Source of the DNA: Chloroflexota bacterium
GTDB taxonomy: Bacteria; Chloroflexota; Anaerolineae; Anaerolineales; Villigracilaceae
Length of the DNA stretch: 64,000 nucleotides
Assembly: GCA_016234495.1 (NCBI GenBank)
Contig: JACRBI010000009.1
Location: forward strand, 1-64,000
Reading direction: 5' to 3'
Shown: piece by piece, positions 31,664-40,329 of the stretch
How the letters are laid out: each line of letters begins with the position of its first letter
How positions within the stretch are numbered: position 1 is the stretch's first letter
Made by a program: the position numbers and the translations under genes
Notes under the pieces: generated by a model
What the model was told of the DNA's origin: nothing
Seen by the model: only the letters and a program-made list of their open reading frames with translations
The model's database searches: none

Positions 31664-32905
31664 ATGCAACTCCCTCCCGCTTTACAACATTATCGTTATC
31701 GCTATTTGTGGTTCGGCTTGTTGATCTCCATCGCCGGGTCGCAGATGCAGAGCGCCGCCATCCACTGGCATATCCGCGACTTGACCGGTGTGCCAGATCC
31801 GATGGCACTTGGCGGCATTGGACTTGCGCGCATTCTGCCCGTGATTATTTTTTCCATCATCGGCGGGACAGTTGCGGATAATTTCAACCGCCGCAATATT
31901 TTATTTATCACTCAGACGGTGCTGGCTTTGCAGGCGCTCGTCCTCGCGTATCTGACCTTTAGCGGATTGATCACCATTCAATATATTTATTTTCTGACAG
32001 CGGTTCAAGCCTCTGCCATGGCATTTGACTTGCCTGCGCGGCAATCGCTCGTGCCGAATTTGGTTCCGCGTGATGTGCTGCCGTCCGCATTTAGTTTGAA
32101 CACCATCGCATTCAACGTCGGCGCAATTGGCGGACCTTTGCTGCTCGGCCTCGTTCCCGAAGGCGCGCTGGGCTATGCTTACATTATTAATTCCGTTTCG
32201 TTTTTGGCTGTGCTTCTGGCGTTGTTCTTCATGGGAGATGTCCCGCAGAATCTAAACAAGGCCGGCGGAATTAACCTTTCTGCCATGTGGGACGGCGTTC
32301 GGTTTATTTTCAAACGCCCGCTGATCTCTTCCACGATGCTGATGGATTTCATCGCGACATTTTTTGCGTCCGCAAACACCATGCTTCCGATCGTGGCGCG
32401 TGATATTTTGAACGTCGGCAAGACCGGGTTTGTCTGGCTTACCTCTGCCCAGGCAATTGGATCAGTCGGCGCGGGGCTGGTGGTTTCGCAATTACCAAAA
32501 TTACGCAAACAGGGGATGTTATTTTTCGGCTCGGTCTTTGTCTTCGGACTTGCGACCATCCTTTTTGGATTCAGCACAACCTTTGCTGTTGCGATGATCG
32601 CCTTGTTCCTGATTGGCGCGGCGGATGCGCTCAGCACGGTCATCCGCAACACCATCCGCCAGATGCAGACCCCCGATCACATCCGCGGACGAATGACCAG
32701 CGTCAATCAAATATTTTTTATGGGCGGACCTCAACTTGGTGAAGTGGAAGCGGGACTCGTGGCAGTCGCATTCGGCGTGCCGTTCGCCATCATCAGCGGG
32801 GGAGTCGGCTGTATTCTCGGGCTGGGATTTGTGGCATGGAAATGGCCGCAACTTGCGGCATATAATGGCGATGAGCCAACGCTCGCTGGCGCGCCGGCAG
32901 ATTAA
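31664..32905 (+). CDS. Major facilitator superfamily exporter
   Basis: The 413-residue protein has about 12 membrane helices and the MFS loop GGTVADNFNRRNI between helices 2 and 3. It opens with RYLWFGLLISIAGSQMQSAAIHWHI, the pattern of the EntS/DHA3 subfamily of drug and siderophore exporters. The substrate is unknown. It is a single gene; the ending is followed by the GGGCGACCCT inverted repeat shared with the convergent methyltransferase. Confidence 0.85.
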   Translation: MQLPPALQHYRYRYLWFGLLISIAGSQMQSAAIHWHIRDLTGVPDPMALGGIGLARILPVIIFSIIGGTVADNFNRRNILFITQTVLALQALVLAYLTFSGLITIQYIYFLTAVQASAMAFDLPARQSLVPNLVPRDVLPSAFSLNTIAFNVGAIGGPLLLGLVPEGALGYAYIINSVSFLAVLLALFFMGDVPQNLNKAGGINLSAMWDGVRFIFKRPLISSTMLMDFIATFFASANTMLPIVARDILNVGKTGFVWLTSAQAIGSVGAGLVVSQLPKLRKQGMLFFGSVFVFGLATILFGFSTTFAVAMIALFLIGAADALSTVIRNTIRQMQTPDHIRGRMTSVNQIFFMGGPQLGEVEAGLVAVAFGVPFAIISGGVGCILGLGFVAWKWPQLAAYNGDEPTLAGAPAD

Positions 32906-32918
32906 CTTTGCACAGCAA

Positions 32919-32971
32919 GGGCGACCCTTCAAAATTTATCAGACCGCTTTGCCTCGCTGGGAGGGTCGCCC
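32919..32971. repeat. GGGCGACCCT inverted repeat at a convergent gene end
   Basis: GGGCGACCCT (32919-32928) and AGGGTCGCCC (32962-32971) are perfect 10-bp arms 33 bases apart. The element spans the stop codon of the minus-strand methyltransferase and encodes its last residues. It could act as a terminator for both genes and looks like a dispersed palindrome. Confidence 0.65.
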
Positions 32972-33846
32972 CTACTTGCCAAAAAATCCATTTGATGCGC
33001 AATGTAAACCAGTTCGCCGCGTTCGATTTGAGCGCGGCGTTCTTTTATCCAGTTCGCAAAATCCGCCGCGTTTAATTCAGAATGTCCCGTCAGCGACTCT
33101 TCAAAGAAATGCAAAATGAAATTTAGAAAATATTTTTCATCGGCGGGGTACTTCCCATTCACGGCATGAACCACCCAATCAGACGCGCCCGCCGCCAGAA
33201 CCTCTGCGCCCGCTTTTCGCAAATGGCTAAATAGATGTCTTCCTGCGCGGCTATCGCCGCCAGTCGGGCGCGCGTCCATCGTCGCGTGATACAGCCGCTC
33301 GATTCGTTCATCCAACCCGGCATCAATCGCTGGTTCAAGCGAGGTCACTCCGTCAAAATTAATTGTCAGCCACGCCAAATGTTTGGTTAGCGCAAGCAGC
33401 TTCGGCATACTCTCGGGCATCGGCAGTAAATCCAAAAACGCATGCGCGATCAACAAATCAGCAGGCGCGGGATTCTTTTTTATGAAATCGAAAACGTCTG
33501 CACACTCAAACTGGATGCAGAAATCGTGAGTCTCGTCAAACACTCGCAGTTCATTCTGCTCGATTCTTTCCACGCTCATGCCTGCGTTGACAGCCCAAAG
33601 CGGAATCCATCTGCGGGCTGAGTCGATGTTCTGCGCCATCTCGTCCACGAGAATGTAGCTAGTTTTTGCAACCAACTCCCAGCGCAGCAGACGCGTCATC
33701 ATCGTCCCGATCCCCGCGCCGACTTCGATGATCCGAATTGGCGCGGGGGGCAGGTTAACTTTCAAAGCATCGATGACCGTTTTGTTTAATGCGCGGTCAT
33801 CCACGCTTTGTTTGGAAAGCAGGTAATGGGGAAAGGAAAATTCCAC
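32929..33846 (-). CDS. Class I SAM-dependent methyltransferase
   Basis: The 305-residue protein has the SAM motif IRIIEVGAGIGTMMTRLL, the acidic strand YILVDEMAQN, and ADLLIAHAFLDLLP (post-II region). The substrate is unknown; no RNA-binding extension is seen. It starts four bases inside the end of the preceding membrane-protein gene (ATGGA overlap). The C-terminal residues SRGDPPSEAKRSDKF derive from the palindromic repeat at 32919 and are unlike the rest of the protein, so the natural C-terminus was probably replaced. Confidence 0.75.
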   Translation of the reverse strand: MEFSFPHYLLSKQSVDDRALNKTVIDALKVNLPPAPIRIIEVGAGIGTMMTRLLRWELVAKTSYILVDEMAQNIDSARRWIPLWAVNAGMSVERIEQNELRVFDETHDFCIQFECADVFDFIKKNPAPADLLIAHAFLDLLPMPESMPKLLALTKHLAWLTINFDGVTSLEPAIDAGLDERIERLYHATMDARPTGGDSRAGRHLFSHLRKAGAEVLAAGASDWVVHAVNGKYPADEKYFLNFILHFFEESLTGHSELNAADFANWIKERRAQIERGELVYIAHQMDFLASRGDPPSEAKRSDKF

Positions 33847-34223
33847 TACGGTTTCTCAGCCCACAATAAAAACAGCAAAGTGACTTCGGCGATCTTGGCC
33901 GGCACGCCGTAAATGGAGTCGTGCGCAAAGAAAGGTTCGCCGCGGATGATGACATACTGGATGACCCAGATGAAGATCCAAGCGGCAATGGTCAGAATGG
34001 TGTAGATGAACAATGCCCACCATGTCAGTTTGTGACGGTCTTGAAAAAACTTGATCGGCAAAAAATATGCGCCGAGCAAACCCAGGAATCCCAAGCCGTT
34101 CAAAATAAATAATGGGTCTGCATGGGTCGGGTAGAGGACTTTATCAAAAGCTGCCGCAAGATGCAAAACAGCGGTAAAGATAATTAACAGAGCCATCAAA
34201 ATTTGTTTACCGGTAAGTTTCAT
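33846..34223 (-). CDS. Small four-helix membrane protein
   Basis: The 125-residue protein has four hydrophobic segments (ILMALLIIFTAVLHLAAAF, LFILNGLGFLGLLGAYFL, WWALFIYTILTIAAWIFIW, and IAEVTLLFLLW). GGAGATG precedes the ATG. It lies in a minus-strand run of membrane and lipid genes. No family recognised. Confidence 0.65.
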   Translation of the reverse strand: MKLTGKQILMALLIIFTAVLHLAAAFDKVLYPTHADPLFILNGLGFLGLLGAYFLPIKFFQDRHKLTWWALFIYTILTIAAWIFIWVIQYVIIRGEPFFAHDSIYGVPAKIAEVTLLFLLWAEKP

Positions 34224-34321
34224 GATTCATCTCCTTGTAAAGTTATCCGTTAGACGGCGAGGGCGCATCGCACCTTACCCGCCGAACTCGCCTGCCTGTT
34301 TATGTGCGACGCACTGCCACG

Positions 34322-35305
34322 TTACTTCTTAACTCCGCGGCCTGCCAATATCAATCCCAATCCGCCGATCAACAGATCGCGCGCGCGGATGAGCAATGTC
34401 ACGCCGATGGCAGATGCCGCTGAAACGCCGAATGCGCCGAGCGCAAAAACCTGACTCGCTTCGAGCGCGCCCAATCCGCCGGGCAGGGGCACGAGAAAAG
34501 CCAGCCAGCCTGCCGTCCACGCGGCAATGGTCTGCCAGAACGATAAATGAATTCCGAGGAAAGAAGTGATCAGAAAAAATTCACTGACCATTCCCAGCGC
34601 GGCCAGCACCGAAACAAAAATCGCAGATATCAATGACGATAAATGTCTGCGGCAGAATGTGCCTGCCATGCGTTCCGACGCCGCGATAAAACGCACGGCT
34701 TTATTGTTTGAGAATTTCCGCAGGACAGCCGAGACGGGATATTTGCCGTTATACATAAAAGCGATATGGACCGGCGGCCACAATAACAGGATGATCAATC
34801 CGCTCAGACTCAGGATGGGCCTGCTTCCGTTTGCAGAGAGAATCCCAGCCTGAAGAATCGCGGTCAACCCGAAACTGAGCAAAACAAAATTTGCGAGGAA
34901 CTCCAGCAGTTTATCCATCACTACCGTGGATGTGGCGCGGGTGTACGTCATGCCGTAATTGCGTTGCAGGTATAAAACCTGCAGCGGTTCACCGCCCACT
35001 TGCGGCCCGAGTGTGAAGTAACTGACGCCAAAGACAGCCACGCGGATTGCCATCAGCGGGAGAAACGAAATATCCTTCATCTCAGCACGGACGATCAGCC
35101 ACCAGCGCAGGGAAATAAGCAAATAAATGACCACATTGATTCCCAGCAAGCTGAGGATTTGCCAGAGTTGCAGGTTATTTAATGCCAGCCAAATTTCTGT
35201 CAACGGGGCGTTGCGCAAGGCGAAATAAAGTAACGCAAACAGCAGAATGTAAACTGCAATCGGGCGTGCCTTCTTCCAGAAGGAGGAGGGTGAGGGCTTT
35301 TTCAT
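34322..35305 (-). CDS. Lysylphosphatidylglycerol-synthase-type flippase domain protein (UPF0104)
   Basis: The 327-residue polytopic protein has the MprF N-terminal/AglD-like membrane architecture, about eight helices, with SYFTLGPQVGGEPLQVLYLQ and the C-terminal LVPLPGGLGALEASQVFAL motif, the conserved P-P-G-x-G-x-x-E signature. Proteins of this type move lipids or lipid-linked sugars between leaflets. It overlaps the acyltransferase by four bases, so the two are translationally coupled. Confidence 0.85.
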   Translation of the reverse strand: MKKPSPSSFWKKARPIAVYILLFALLYFALRNAPLTEIWLALNNLQLWQILSLLGINVVIYLLISLRWWLIVRAEMKDISFLPLMAIRVAVFGVSYFTLGPQVGGEPLQVLYLQRNYGMTYTRATSTVVMDKLLEFLANFVLLSFGLTAILQAGILSANGSRPILSLSGLIILLLWPPVHIAFMYNGKYPVSAVLRKFSNNKAVRFIAASERMAGTFCRRHLSSLISAIFVSVLAALGMVSEFFLITSFLGIHLSFWQTIAAWTAGWLAFLVPLPGGLGALEASQVFALGAFGVSAASAIGVTLLIRARDLLIGGLGLILAGRGVKK

Positions 35306-36195
35306 AGCACGCTGATGCCCTCGCCCACAGGCGGATTTTCAATGAGGCGTTTCATCTCTGCCAGCACTGCTTCGTGAATGATCTTTGTATCGATTGTCCC
35401 CAATTCCTTCACGGTGATTGGTCTGCCGATTTGCACAGTCACGCTGACGGGTTTTACACCCCACAAAATCATCGCCAGTAATTGCAGCGCAGCGGCCAGT
35501 TTCTCTCGTTCTTCTTTTGACTTTTTGATCTTGAGCAATGGGAATTTGGCGGTTTTTTCCCAGATCACGTTCCGCACCAGCACAGGCAGGATCGCGGTTT
35601 CAGGGGCCATGCGGATAAACACGCCGACGCTGTCTGTCCAGGTTTGCAGGGATTCTGTCGCGCCGGGATAAACAGCCGGGTCGGGTTCGATCTCTCCGGC
35701 GGGGAAGGTGAGCGCTGCTCCGCCGGAGCGTAAATGTCCGCTGACCTGACGGACGAGAGTCATGCGTGAGGCTGGGTCATCTTTGACGTAGAAAAGCTGC
35801 CTGCTTGTGTTGGGCAACGCAACCAGAAACGGACGGTCAAGCGCGATGATCTTTAACTGCGGGATGTTGAGCGCGCAAAATAGCGAGACGGTGTCGGTCA
35901 TGCCCGGGTGGTTGGACAATGCCAGAAAAGCGGAATCAGGTATCAGGTCAGAACCGAAGACGCGCACATCTTTGACGAAGCGTTTTGTTATCAGGCGCGA
36001 GGCATCCACCAGGCCGAGGGCTGCCACAGCGTTGTCAAATTCAGCCACAAATTTTGCAAGGGTTTGCGCTGGCTTGTAGAAAATTTTTCGCAAGATGCGC
36101 GCCAACAGCGGACGATCCTGCCAGCCAAATGCCGAGACAAGATCGTCGAGGTTGATGGAAGTGAGGAGTTCGAGTTGATCACCCACGTCTTTCAT
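35302..36195 (-). CDS. Lysophospholipid acyltransferase-like protein
   Basis: The 297-residue protein has the acyltransferase motif NHPGMTD (NHxxxxD form) followed by ALDRPFLV and LTFPAGEIEPD (the FPEG-like block), as in PlsC-type glycerophosphate acyltransferases. It probably acylates a lipid at the inner membrane face. It has no obvious membrane segment. It shares its end with the flippase-like gene. Confidence 0.8.
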   Translation of the reverse strand: MKDVGDQLELLTSINLDDLVSAFGWQDRPLLARILRKIFYKPAQTLAKFVAEFDNAVAALGLVDASRLITKRFVKDVRVFGSDLIPDSAFLALSNHPGMTDTVSLFCALNIPQLKIIALDRPFLVALPNTSRQLFYVKDDPASRMTLVRQVSGHLRSGGAALTFPAGEIEPDPAVYPGATESLQTWTDSVGVFIRMAPETAILPVLVRNVIWEKTAKFPLLKIKKSKEEREKLAAALQLLAMILWGVKPVSVTVQIGRPITVKELGTIDTKIIHEAVLAEMKRLIENPPVGEGISVL

Positions 36196-36206
36196 TAACA
36201 GGCATG

Positions 36207-37145
36207 TTATTTATTTCTATTAATTGCATAGATTCTCAATTTCCGTTCGTATTCTTCCATGGAGTGACAGGTGACCCAGCGCGGCCAGTTAAGCGGTATG
36301 ACGATGGCGAGCAGCATTTCCCACAGCCTGCGGAAGAAAGGGATGCTGCGATAGAAATGAAATTTTTCGCTGTCGGGGCTGCAATAGGAAAGGTAGCGCG
36401 CGTCTCCGATATGCCTGAAGCCGATGTTCGGGACGAGAGTGACGATGTCGGTGCTGTGGACAATGCGGTAGAACGGGGCTTTGGTGCTGCGTTCATAGTT
36501 TTTATTGCCCACGCGCGGACTGCCGAAGGTGTAACACGCCGCGATCTGCGATTTGATCTTGTGTTCGAGATTCTGCGTTGCGACAGTGGCAAGCGCGCCT
36601 CCGAGGGAGTGACCCGTGATGTACAAAGGCCAGACCCAGCTTTCACTTTTTAGAAAACTTTTTTCGATCTCCTCGGCAACATCATCGTATGCCTCCTGAA
36701 AACCCGCATGGACTCTGCCTTGTTGTGTGGAGAGTTTATAAGCGCGTATATCGGCGTTGATGTCTTCGATCTTTTTGGGCTCGGTGCCTCTGAAGGCGAG
36801 TACGTACATACTGGTATTTTTTGCCAGAAAGGCTTGCGTGCTGCCTTTGGAAAAGGTGCTGACCAATTCGAAGCCCCCGCTTTTCAGGTTGAAATTAAGG
36901 CGGGCGAGTTCCTCTTCGCTGCTCTCGAATTCAACGTATGCCAATTTGGCCATGACCGCCATCACCCAGGCCACCCTATCGGAGTAGGCGGCTCTCATTA
37001 CAAGTGAAGTTGATTGCGCAAGCCTTGGCTCGGCAAAGGCCTGTAAGCCTTCAATCGCCTTAAAGTATTCCTGTCTTGCGCCTTCAAATTTTTCCTGTGC
37101 GTCCGCGAATTTTTTTTCCTGCAGTTTGATGGGGTTGGTTTTCAT
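36207..37145 (-). CDS. Class 3 lipase
   Basis: The 312-residue alpha/beta hydrolase has the lipase_3 nucleophile elbow ITGHSLGGALATVA and FRGTEPKKIEDINADI earlier, with SPRVGNKNY and HSTDIVTLVP completing the catalytic Asp/His region. No signal peptide is present, so it may be cytoplasmic, acting on acylglycerols or a lipid next to the acyltransferase. ATG 37145 has GGAGG upstream and was preferred to an upstream in-frame ATG. Confidence 0.85.
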   Translation of the reverse strand: MKTNPIKLQEKKFADAQEKFEGARQEYFKAIEGLQAFAEPRLAQSTSLVMRAAYSDRVAWVMAVMAKLAYVEFESSEEELARLNFNLKSGGFELVSTFSKGSTQAFLAKNTSMYVLAFRGTEPKKIEDINADIRAYKLSTQQGRVHAGFQEAYDDVAEEIEKSFLKSESWVWPLYITGHSLGGALATVATQNLEHKIKSQIAACYTFGSPRVGNKNYERSTKAPFYRIVHSTDIVTLVPNIGFRHIGDARYLSYCSPDSEKFHFYRSIPFFRRLWEMLLAIVIPLNWPRWVTCHSMEEYERKLRIYAINRNK

Positions 37146-37239
37146 ACGGCCTCCAGCCTTGGCGGGTGAAATCGTTAGAGACACTATACAGTAAATTTAC
37201 GATAAATACAACAGACTTTATCAGAATTAACTTTTTTTG

Positions 37240-37312
37240 TCCACGACGGGCACGAATTTTCACGAAAACGCGAAAGAAATTCGTGTTCATTTGTGAACTT
37301 CGCGGATTGATT
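37240..37312. repeat. CACGAATTT repeat between lipase and clpS
   Basis: The spacer holds CACGAATTTTCACGAAAACG with inverted AAATTCGTG and related units. A relative is at 41906-41963. It is non-coding and of the same dispersed type seen at other junctions. Confidence 0.55.
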
Positions 37313-37334
37313 TTCCCGTTTCCAATAATGCCAG

Positions 37335-37640
37335 TTATTCTGGTTCGATTGAAAAATGAAGCGGATAGCCTTCGAGTCCGGCTGCGAAGTGCGCCTTGTT
37401 AATGCGCTTTTCCGCTTCAGACTTGGGGAGTGTTTGAACATACGCTGCGCCATTGTAATGAGCTGTCAGCATTACATCCATTGAGTCCTGCTGGCTTAGC
37501 GTGAAAATGGAAGTGAGCACGTTCACCACAAAATCCATCGGTGTGACATCGTCATTGTGGATGATGACGCGGTAAAGCGGTTCGAGTTCTGTTTCGGATT
37601 CTTCGACGATCTCAATTTGCGGAGTGACCTGGTATTTCAT
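37335..37640 (-). CDS. clpS: ClpS adaptor
   Basis: ClpS delivers N-degron proteins to ClpAP/ClpCP. The 101-residue protein has the family core LYRVIIHNDDVTPMDFVVNVL and HYNGAAYVQTLPKSEAEKRI. The longer N-terminal tail EIVEESETEL is typical of an intrinsically disordered adaptor tail. The binding pocket residues N-D-D are intact. Upstream on the minus strand is a 22-base motif followed by TATACAAT, shared with the DMT-permease region. Confidence 0.9.
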   Translation of the reverse strand: MKYQVTPQIEIVEESETELEPLYRVIIHNDDVTPMDFVVNVLTSIFTLSQQDSMDVMLTAHYNGAAYVQTLPKSEAEKRINKAHFAAGLEGYPLHFSIEPE

Positions 37641-37650
37641 TTCCCAATTG

Positions 37651-37672
37651 TATACCGCACTCGGTCACAAAT
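37651..37672 (-). promoter_or_regulatory. 22-base motif overlapping the clpS promoter
   Basis: On the minus strand ATTTGTGACCGAGTGCGGTA, plus two more bases, runs into the -10 box TATACAAT of clpS. The same 22 bases occur once more, on the plus strand, at 38857-38878, and a shorter form (AATTTGTGACCG) lies in the promoter region of the DMT permease. Confidence 0.5.
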
Positions 37673-37688
37673 CCAATTGATTGGTGAA

Positions 37689-38765
37689 TCAACTTCCTGA
37701 AACTGTCGAGTGGGTATGGCGGTGATGTGTGTCAGGCAGATGGTGATGCGAATGAGTTACGTCATCGTGACTGTGAATGTGCGAATGTTTTTGCTTGTGC
37801 CCGCCTTCATGCTCGTGAATGTGATGCCCGTCATCGTGAGTGTGTGAATGTTCATGAACAGTCATTTCATGGACATGATCGTGTTCATGCTCTTCGCTCA
37901 CTAAAAATAAAGTTCCGATCACCATGAGCGGCAAGGCAATAAAAAACATCCAGTTTGGGAATTCTCTTATCAGAATAAAAGACAAGATCATGCCCGCCAG
38001 CGGCGCAATGCCGAATAAGGCGCTGGTGCGGGCGGCTCCCAACCCGCGCATGGCGTGAATAAATAACACGATACTCACTCCGTAGCTCAAACTGCCCAAC
38101 AGCATGGCCCCCAAAGCGATGCCCGCAGCGGGGAATTTGCTCCCTAAAATATTAGCCAGAATAAATGAAAAACTACCTGCCGCCAACCCTTTTATGGTGA
38201 CGATCATCAAAGGGTCTTTGGCAGATATATTGCGGGTAAAGTTATTGTCAATTCCCCAAAGGATGCAAGCGCCGACGACTCCCAGCGCGCCGAGGGATAA
38301 TCCCCAGTTTAAATTTAAGTTGACCGAGAGAAATATGCTTGAAAGGGTAATAAAAACGATAGCCCACCATGCGCGCCGGCTGATGGATTCGTGAAAGGCG
38401 AGAGCGGCAATCAGGGTTGTTGCCACCCCTTCAAAATTTAAGAGCAACGATGCAGTTGCGGCAGGCGTATTTTTTAAACTAAACAATAACGTGATCGGCG
38501 CGGCGACTCCACCCGCAAGGATTGCCCCCGCCAGCCATGGAATATCCGACTTTTTAATTTGCGCTTCACTGTCCGGTCCGCGCTGGCTGATGCGCTGATA
38601 AACCTTGATGCCAAGCAACCCCAGCCCGCTGCCAAGATATAAAAAGGCGGCGAGTGGAATTGGCTCCACCTCGCCTAAAAGTAATTTTGCCAACGGGGCG
38701 CTGGCGCCAAATAATACGGCGGCGATTAAAGCCTGTGTGATTGGGTAGATGTGTTGTCGATTCAT
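37689..38765 (-). CDS. EamA/DMT-family permease with a histidine-rich C-terminal tail
   Basis: The 358-residue protein has about ten membrane helices in two EamA halves (ALIAAVLFGASAPLAKLLL; ILWGIDNNFTRNISAKDP) and then a cytoplasmic or external tail of about 70 residues with roughly 25 His, for example HEHSHTHDDGHH and THSHHHLPDTHHRH. His-rich tails occur on zinc, nickel and cobalt transporters, so metal transport or metal sensing is likely; EamA proteins otherwise move small metabolites. It is flanked by inverted 22-base motifs. Confidence 0.85.
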   Translation of the reverse strand: MNRQHIYPITQALIAAVLFGASAPLAKLLLGEVEPIPLAAFLYLGSGLGLLGIKVYQRISQRGPDSEAQIKKSDIPWLAGAILAGGVAAPITLLFSLKNTPAATASLLLNFEGVATTLIAALAFHESISRRAWWAIVFITLSSIFLSVNLNLNWGLSLGALGVVGACILWGIDNNFTRNISAKDPLMIVTIKGLAAGSFSFILANILGSKFPAAGIALGAMLLGSLSYGVSIVLFIHAMRGLGAARTSALFGIAPLAGMILSFILIREFPNWMFFIALPLMVIGTLFLVSEEHEHDHVHEMTVHEHSHTHDDGHHIHEHEGGHKQKHSHIHSHDDVTHSHHHLPDTHHRHTHSTVSGS

Positions 38766-38856
38766 GATTGAGAAGTTTTTTATGGGTTAAGAAAATTCAC
38801 ACCGTATATAATACCCACGGTCACAAATTGCGCTTTCCACCTTCCAAATAAGCGAA

Positions 38857-38878
38857 ATTTGTGACCGAGTGCGGTATA
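38857..38878 (+). promoter_or_regulatory. Second copy of the 22-base motif, inverted
   Basis: ATTTGTGACCGAGTGCGGTA plus two bases is identical to the motif in the clpS promoter but opposite in strand. It also forms a 12-bp inverted repeat with CGGTCACAAATT at 38818-38829. It lies 92 bases upstream of the permease start codon and points toward the 3' end of the oxidoreductase gene. Confidence 0.45.
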
Positions 38879-38927
38879 AACCGATTGGTCGTTCTATACG
38901 GTTTGAGTAATTAATGTTAAAGTCAAT

Positions 38928-39485
38928 TTACGCCGCAACCGCCATCTGCTCTTTCGCGGATTCAAAACCACGGCGCAGGGCTTCGAAGTTCTTTGGAAGC
39001 AGATGCTGATGTCTTGCCGGCAGATGCGCTTTCAGCGCCGCTTCGAGCGTTTCAAGCGTGACCTCGGGCAGGGCTGCCAGCAAGGCGCCGACTGTGACCA
39101 TGTTGGTTAATTTCTTGTCTCCGATCTGTTCCGCGATCTCGTTCGCTGAAACAAAGACCGTGTTGATGTCAGCGCGTTTTGCGCCGCGATCCACCATGGA
39201 TTGATTCACGACCAATGTCCCGCCGGCCTGCATCAGGGGTTCGTATTTGTCAAACGAAGGCAGGTTCAGGGCAATGACAAGGGGTGGATTCTTCACCAGC
39301 GGCGAACCAATTTCATGGTCGGCAATGACCACGGTGCAGTTCGCTGTCCCGCCGCGCATTTCAGGCCCGTAGGATGGAATCCAGGTTACTTCCTTGCCTG
39401 AGTCCATGGCCGCGTACGCAATGACCTGACCTGCAAACAGCACACCCTGTCCGCCAAATCCTGAGATGATGATTTCTTTTTGCAT
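38928..39485 (-). CDS. 2-ketoacid:ferredoxin oxidoreductase gamma subunit
   Basis: The 185-residue protein is the POR/KOR gamma subunit: [42 protein letters not shown] and LVVNQSMVD. It links the alpha and beta subunits in anaerobic decarboxylation of 2-keto acids to acyl-CoA. It is last in a four-gene minus-strand operon in the order delta, alpha, beta, gamma. Confidence 0.92.
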   Translation of the reverse strand: MQKEIIISGFGGQGVLFAGQVIAYAAMDSGKEVTWIPSYGPEMRGGTANCTVVIADHEIGSPLVKNPPLVIALNLPSFDKYEPLMQAGGTLVVNQSMVDRGAKRADINTVFVSANEIAEQIGDKKLTNMVTVGALLAALPEVTLETLEAALKAHLPARHQHLLPKNFEALRRGFESAKEQMAVAA

Positions 39486-39503
39486 TTGTTTTCCTCTTTT
39501 TCA

Positions 39504-39560
39504 AACACAAAGGACACAAAGAGATTTAATTTTCATCCTTCATCCTTCATAATTCATACT
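39504..39560 (-). repeat. CACAAAGGACACAAAG/CATCCTTCATCC junction repeat
   Basis: The spacer between beta and gamma genes is CACAAAGGACACAAAGAG followed by CATCCTTCATCCTTCAT. Nearly the same pair occurs at 41463-41513 between the delta and alpha genes. The spacers within this operon are therefore repeats. Confidence 0.6.
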
Positions 39561-40321
39561 TTGATTTGCTTGATCGCATCGCTGACTTTGAAATCGCCCA
39601 GCGGATAAAACGGCAGCATGTGTTCTTCGACAAACTTCAACGAGCTGACTGGTGTCATGCCCCAGTTGGTTGGGCAGGTGGAAAGCAGCTCGACCATCGA
39701 GAAGCCAAGTCCACGCGCCTGCGTTTCAAACGCCATGCGGATTGCTTTCTTGGCGAGGCGAATATTCTTTGGGTCATGCAGCGAGCGGCGCACGCAATAG
39801 CCGACGCCGTCCAGTGTTGAAAGCATCTCAGAGACTTTGATCGGGTAGCCCTGAGTCTCCACGTCACGGCCATTGACCGAAGAAGTGGTCTTCATGCCGG
39901 GCAAGGTGGTCGGCGCCATCTGACCGCCTGTCATGCCATAGTTGGCGTTGTTGATGAAGATCACGGTGATATTCTCTCCGCGCGCGGCGGCATGAACAAT
40001 TTCACCCATGCCGATTGAGGCGAGGTCGCCATCACCTTGATAGGTGAAAACGATTCGGTCAGGCATCACACGCTTTACGCCGGTTGCCATCGCGGGCGCG
40101 CGTCCGTGCGGAGCTTCGACAAAATCTGTATCAAAATAGTTGTAAGCAAACACCGAACAGCCCACAGGCGCAACGCCGATCGTGCGGTCAATCGCGCCCA
40201 TCTCTTCTAAAACTTCCGCAACCAAACGGTGCGCCACACCATGCGTGCAGCCCGGGCAGTAATGGGTGGGCGTGTCTGTAAAACCTTCGGGTCTATCGTA
40301 AACTAAATTTTCAGTTGCCAT
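39554..40321 (-). CDS. 2-ketoacid:ferredoxin oxidoreductase beta subunit (TPP-binding)
   Basis: The 255-residue protein has a four-Cys iron-sulfur/TPP region, [14 protein letters not shown], the TPP motif [20 protein letters not shown] and the pairing NN in [13 protein letters not shown]. It decarboxylates the 2-keto acid and passes electrons to the ferredoxin subunit. Length and motifs fit the VOR/KOR (2-ketoisovalerate or 2-oxoglutarate) type. Confidence 0.93.
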   Translation of the reverse strand: MATENLVYDRPEGFTDTPTHYCPGCTHGVAHRLVAEVLEEMGAIDRTIGVAPVGCSVFAYNYFDTDFVEAPHGRAPAMATGVKRVMPDRIVFTYQGDGDLASIGMGEIVHAAARGENITVIFINNANYGMTGGQMAPTTLPGMKTTSSVNGRDVETQGYPIKVSEMLSTLDGVGYCVRRSLHDPKNIRLAKKAIRMAFETQARGLGFSMVELLSTCPTNWGMTPVSSLKFVEEHMLPFYPLGDFKVSDAIKQIKV

Positions 40322-40329
40322 GATTACCT

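Noticed and set aside
36207-37184. Longer start of the class 3 lipase at 37184
   Set aside because: The extra residues lie before a good GGAGG at the ATG 37145 and show no conserved sequence.
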